Shown here one piece after another: positions 4,900-6,167 of a stretch of 6,167 nt of DNA. The translations under genes and the position numbers were made by a program. The stretch is from NCBI GenBank assembly GCA_044349305.1, contig JBIKRF010000117.1:1-6167 (forward strand), read 5' to 3'. This DNA comes from CAIZGX01 sp044349305 (GTDB lineage: Bacteria > Bacteroidota > Bacteroidia > Flavobacteriales_D > Sanyastnellaceae). The notes under the pieces were generated by a model. The model ran no database searches. It had not been told where the DNA came from and saw nothing but the letters and a program-made list of their open reading frames with translations. Numbering within the stretch: the stretch's first letter is position 1; each line of letters begins with the position of its first letter.

Positions 4900-5778
4900 T
4901 CACATGGCGGTAACAGTGGCTTGACTTTTCACAAGCCTCGCCTTTGCCCATACAAAAACACTTACCGCTAACCACAAACTCACCGCAGGGAAAAACCAGC
5001 CGTTGATAAGGTGCATGAAGAGCTTTCCGGCATATGGAAAAATAGTTAGTCCGAGACTGAACGCGTTGAACGAAAGGTGCATGAGCACTGCTGTCCAAAT
5101 GCTTCCCGAATACAAAACGAAATAACCCATTAATGCACCGAGTAACATACGTGGTAAAAATCCAGCAATGTGAAAATGAATGGCAGCAAATAAGATGGCT
5201 GAAATCCATACCGCCCAATGCTTCGAGTTGGTCCAATTCTTCAAAACACCCTGAATAAGTCCGCGGAACATGAGCTCTTCGGTTAAAGGAGCAATAATGA
5301 CGGTAGATAGCAAAACGACAAACGGATGCTCTTTTGACAACGCTCCCAACTGCTGATAAAAGGCATTGCTGTCTTCTTCCATAGCATTTTCTAACATCCA
5401 CGAAGGCAAGAGCGATTCAACCTTCGCTGAAAAATAATAAATGAACGGTATGCCTATGCCCATCACCACCAATCCTAACAAGGTAGCTCTTCCACCCTTC
5501 CAACGAAAAGATGTCCATTCCACTTTCGTTAACCACTTCTGAGAAACAATCAGCGGAACAAATCCCACCAACAACTGTATAAGTGCGTTCATTGTCAAGA
5601 CAAACAAAAAAACCTGCTGATCAATTTTCGAATTCGCCAACACCGCATCCACCGCTTCTTCACTTCCACAATAAACATACAAACCTCCAATGAAGAGCAA
5701 TTGTCCAAGCATGTAGACGAAACCGAAGAGGGTTAGGGCGATTAGGGCTTGGTTCTTTGGGGATAAGAAGTTGAACAT
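4900..5778 (-). CDS. CPBP-family intramembrane glutamic protease (Abi/Rce1-like)
   Basis: This is an integral membrane protease of the CAAX/bacteriocin-processing family (PF02517). All three catalytic motifs are present (numbering from the 5778 start): TEELMFRG with Glu167-Glu168 and Arg172; FAAIH with His201; MHLSFNAF with His234 and Asn238. Hydrophobic segments are spread along the 292 residues, consistent with about seven to eight membrane helices. The open frame extends to an ATG at 5838, but those 20 extra residues would be read from the hairpin array. The ATG at 5778 follows a perfect -7 box and begins with a typical membrane-protein N-terminus (MFNFLSPKNQ), so I use it. Bacterial members serve in peptide maturation and in self-immunity to bacteriocin-like peptides. 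Its position upstream of the small-peptide gene, on the same strand, fits either role, but no substrate is shown. The protein ends near 4900 with TGA. Confidence 0.9.
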   Translation of the reverse strand: MFNFLSPKNQALIALTLFGFVYMLGQLLFIGGLYVYCGSEEAVDAVLANSKIDQQVFLFVLTMNALIQLLVGFVPLIVSQKWLTKVEWTSFRWKGGRATLLGLVVMGIGIPFIYYFSAKVESLLPSWMLENAMEEDSNAFYQQLGALSKEHPFVVLLSTVIIAPLTEELMFRGLIQGVLKNWTNSKHWAVWISAILFAAIHFHIAGFLPRMLLGALMGYFVLYSGSIWTAVLMHLSFNAFSLGLTIFPYAGKLFMHLINGWFFPAVSLWLAVSVFVWAKARLVKSQATVTAM

Positions 5779-5782
5779 ATTG

Positions 5783-5790
5783 CAAATATA
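5783..5790 (-). promoter_or_regulatory. -7 promoter box of the CPBP gene, touching the hairpin array
   Basis: TATATTTG (5790-5783 on the minus strand) matches TAnnTTTG exactly and ends 4 nt before the ATG at 5778, so the transcript should be leaderless or nearly so. No convincing -33 element exists. The region where it should be is occupied by hairpins 1 and 2 of the array, so the array may supply or influence the upstream promoter half. Confidence 0.5.
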
Positions 5791-6034
5791 CGGCGAAGCC
5801 GATGACACCGAAGGTGATGACCCTACGGGATGACGCAACGCAGTTGCGATGACCGCGGAGCGGATGACGGCGGAGCGGATGACCCGATGGGATGACGCAA
5901 CACAGTTGCGATGACCACTTTGTGGATGACACTTCGTGATGACCGTTCCGGATGACGCTCCGCGAAGCGGTCATCAATCGAAGATTGTCATCACATGAAA
6001 TGTGTCATCCGGAACGGTCATCACTCGGAGAGTG
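5791..6034. repeat. Array of 16 triloop mini-hairpins with fixed 4-nt linkers
   Basis: The whole 244-bp stretch parses into 16 inverted repeats. Each has 3-6 bp arms and a 3-nt loop, and they are separated by exactly ATGA (after units 1-11) or TCAT (after units 12-15). Units start at 5791, 5806, 5821, 5834, 5853, 5868, 5883, 5896, 5915, 5930, 5943, 5960, 5975, 5992, 6009 and 6022. Examples: CGGC-GAA-GCCG, CACC-GAA-GGTG, CGCAAC-GCA-GTTGCG, CCAC-TTT-GTGG, CAATC-GAA-GATTG, CACTC-GGA-GAGTG. Every left arm begins with C and every right arm ends with G. Only unit 6 has a stem mismatch (G5869/G5877). Unit spacings of 13, 15 and 19 are incompatible with a maintained reading frame, so it is not coding. 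It fills the gap between a gene stop codon and the CPBP -7 box. Function unknown; the pairing could act in DNA (cruciforms, protein binding) or RNA (a stable 3' UTR). Confidence 0.9.
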
Positions 6035-6167
6035 TTAACCTCTCTTCTTAATAAACTTTATAAATGCATATAACTCCCGAATAACTTGATTACACTGCGT
6101 TTTCAAACTGTGCTGTTCAATATCGGAAATGATTCTATCATGTTGGAATTTTTCAATCCAGAAGTTT
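6035..6167 (-). CDS. 3' end of an unidentified protein gene
   Basis: The minus strand is open from the window edge (first full codon at 6166) to TAA at 6037-6035, giving 43 residues. They begin NFWIEKFQHDR, contain HSLKTQCNQVIRELYAF and end IKFIKKRG. The composition (regular Leu/Ile spacing, charged residues, basic end) looks like a C-terminal helical segment of a real soluble protein. The family cannot be named from this piece. The stop codon directly touches the hairpin array, which would form the 3' UTR of this gene's transcript. Chance openness over 43 codons is possible, so this is a moderate call. Confidence 0.55.
   Translation of the reverse strand, partial: NFWIEKFQHDRIISDIEQHSLKTQCNQVIRELYAFIKFIKKRG

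Noticed and set aside
4838..5401. Minus-strand ORF of 187 codons inside the CPBP gene
   Set aside because: It is a shadow of the CPBP coding region, with Cys/His-rich odd composition and no motifs.
5779..5838. N-terminal extension of the CPBP protein from an ATG at 5838
   Set aside because: It would be translated from hairpin repeats and across the -7 box; the ATG at 5778 gives a normal N-terminus.
5660..5977. Minus-strand ORF of 105 codons through the array and the start of the CPBP gene
   Set aside because: It lies in a different frame from the CPBP protein, and unit spacings of 13, 15 and 19 do not preserve a frame. The peptide is low-complexity His/Arg/Ser text from the repeats.
5791..6034. 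CRISPR array
   Set aside because: There are no identical 25-40 bp repeats with unique spacers; the units are 9-15 bp inverted repeats with 4-nt linkers.

Overview
The window looks like part of a Bacteroidota chromosome, most likely of the Flavobacteriia/Cryomorphaceae kind. Four things suggest this: moderate-to-low GC; start codons without Shine-Dalgarno sequences; several matches to the Bacteroidota promoter boxes (-33 TTTG/TTG, -7 TAnnTTTG); and typical Bacteroidota proteins (a small outer-membrane barrel, a MacB-type permease, and a PqqD/HprK/S24-S26 peptidase trio). No rRNA, tRNA, IS or CRISPR was seen.

Layout. 105-935 (-) is an RmlD-like dTDP-4-dehydrorhamnose reductase. Its C-terminus ends early, inside a purine-rich 46-bp-spaced duplication. 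A 69-bp divergent spacer with a perfect 9-bp inverted repeat separates it from a secreted beta-barrel protein (1005-1730, +). That gene meets, stop to stop, a MacB/FtsX-type permease (1727-2977, -). Divergent from the permease is a tight operon: a PqqD-like peptide-binding protein (3031-3318), an HprK-related kinase (3321-4208) and an S24/S26 serine peptidase (4205-4678). Convergent with its 3' end is a 51-residue ORF (4648-4803, -) that looks like a RiPP-type precursor peptide and has a near-ideal promoter. Upstream of it on the same strand, behind a probable terminator, is a CPBP-family membrane protease (4900-5778, -).

From 5791 to 6034, between the CPBP promoter box and the stop codon of the next gene, lies an array of 16 tiny hairpins. 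Each has a 3-nt loop and a 3-6 bp stem, and neighbours are joined by exactly ATGA or TCAT. Stem sequences vary while pairing is kept. I do not recognise it as a named repeat family. The window closes with the 3' end of an unidentified gene (6035-6167, -).

Working model (inference): the small peptide is the substrate. The PqqD-like protein binds its leader, the kinase may phosphorylate a Ser/Thr, the S24/S26 peptidase may cleave it, and the permease and/or CPBP protease may serve export, processing or self-protection. The two most novel items are this peptide cassette and the hairpin array.
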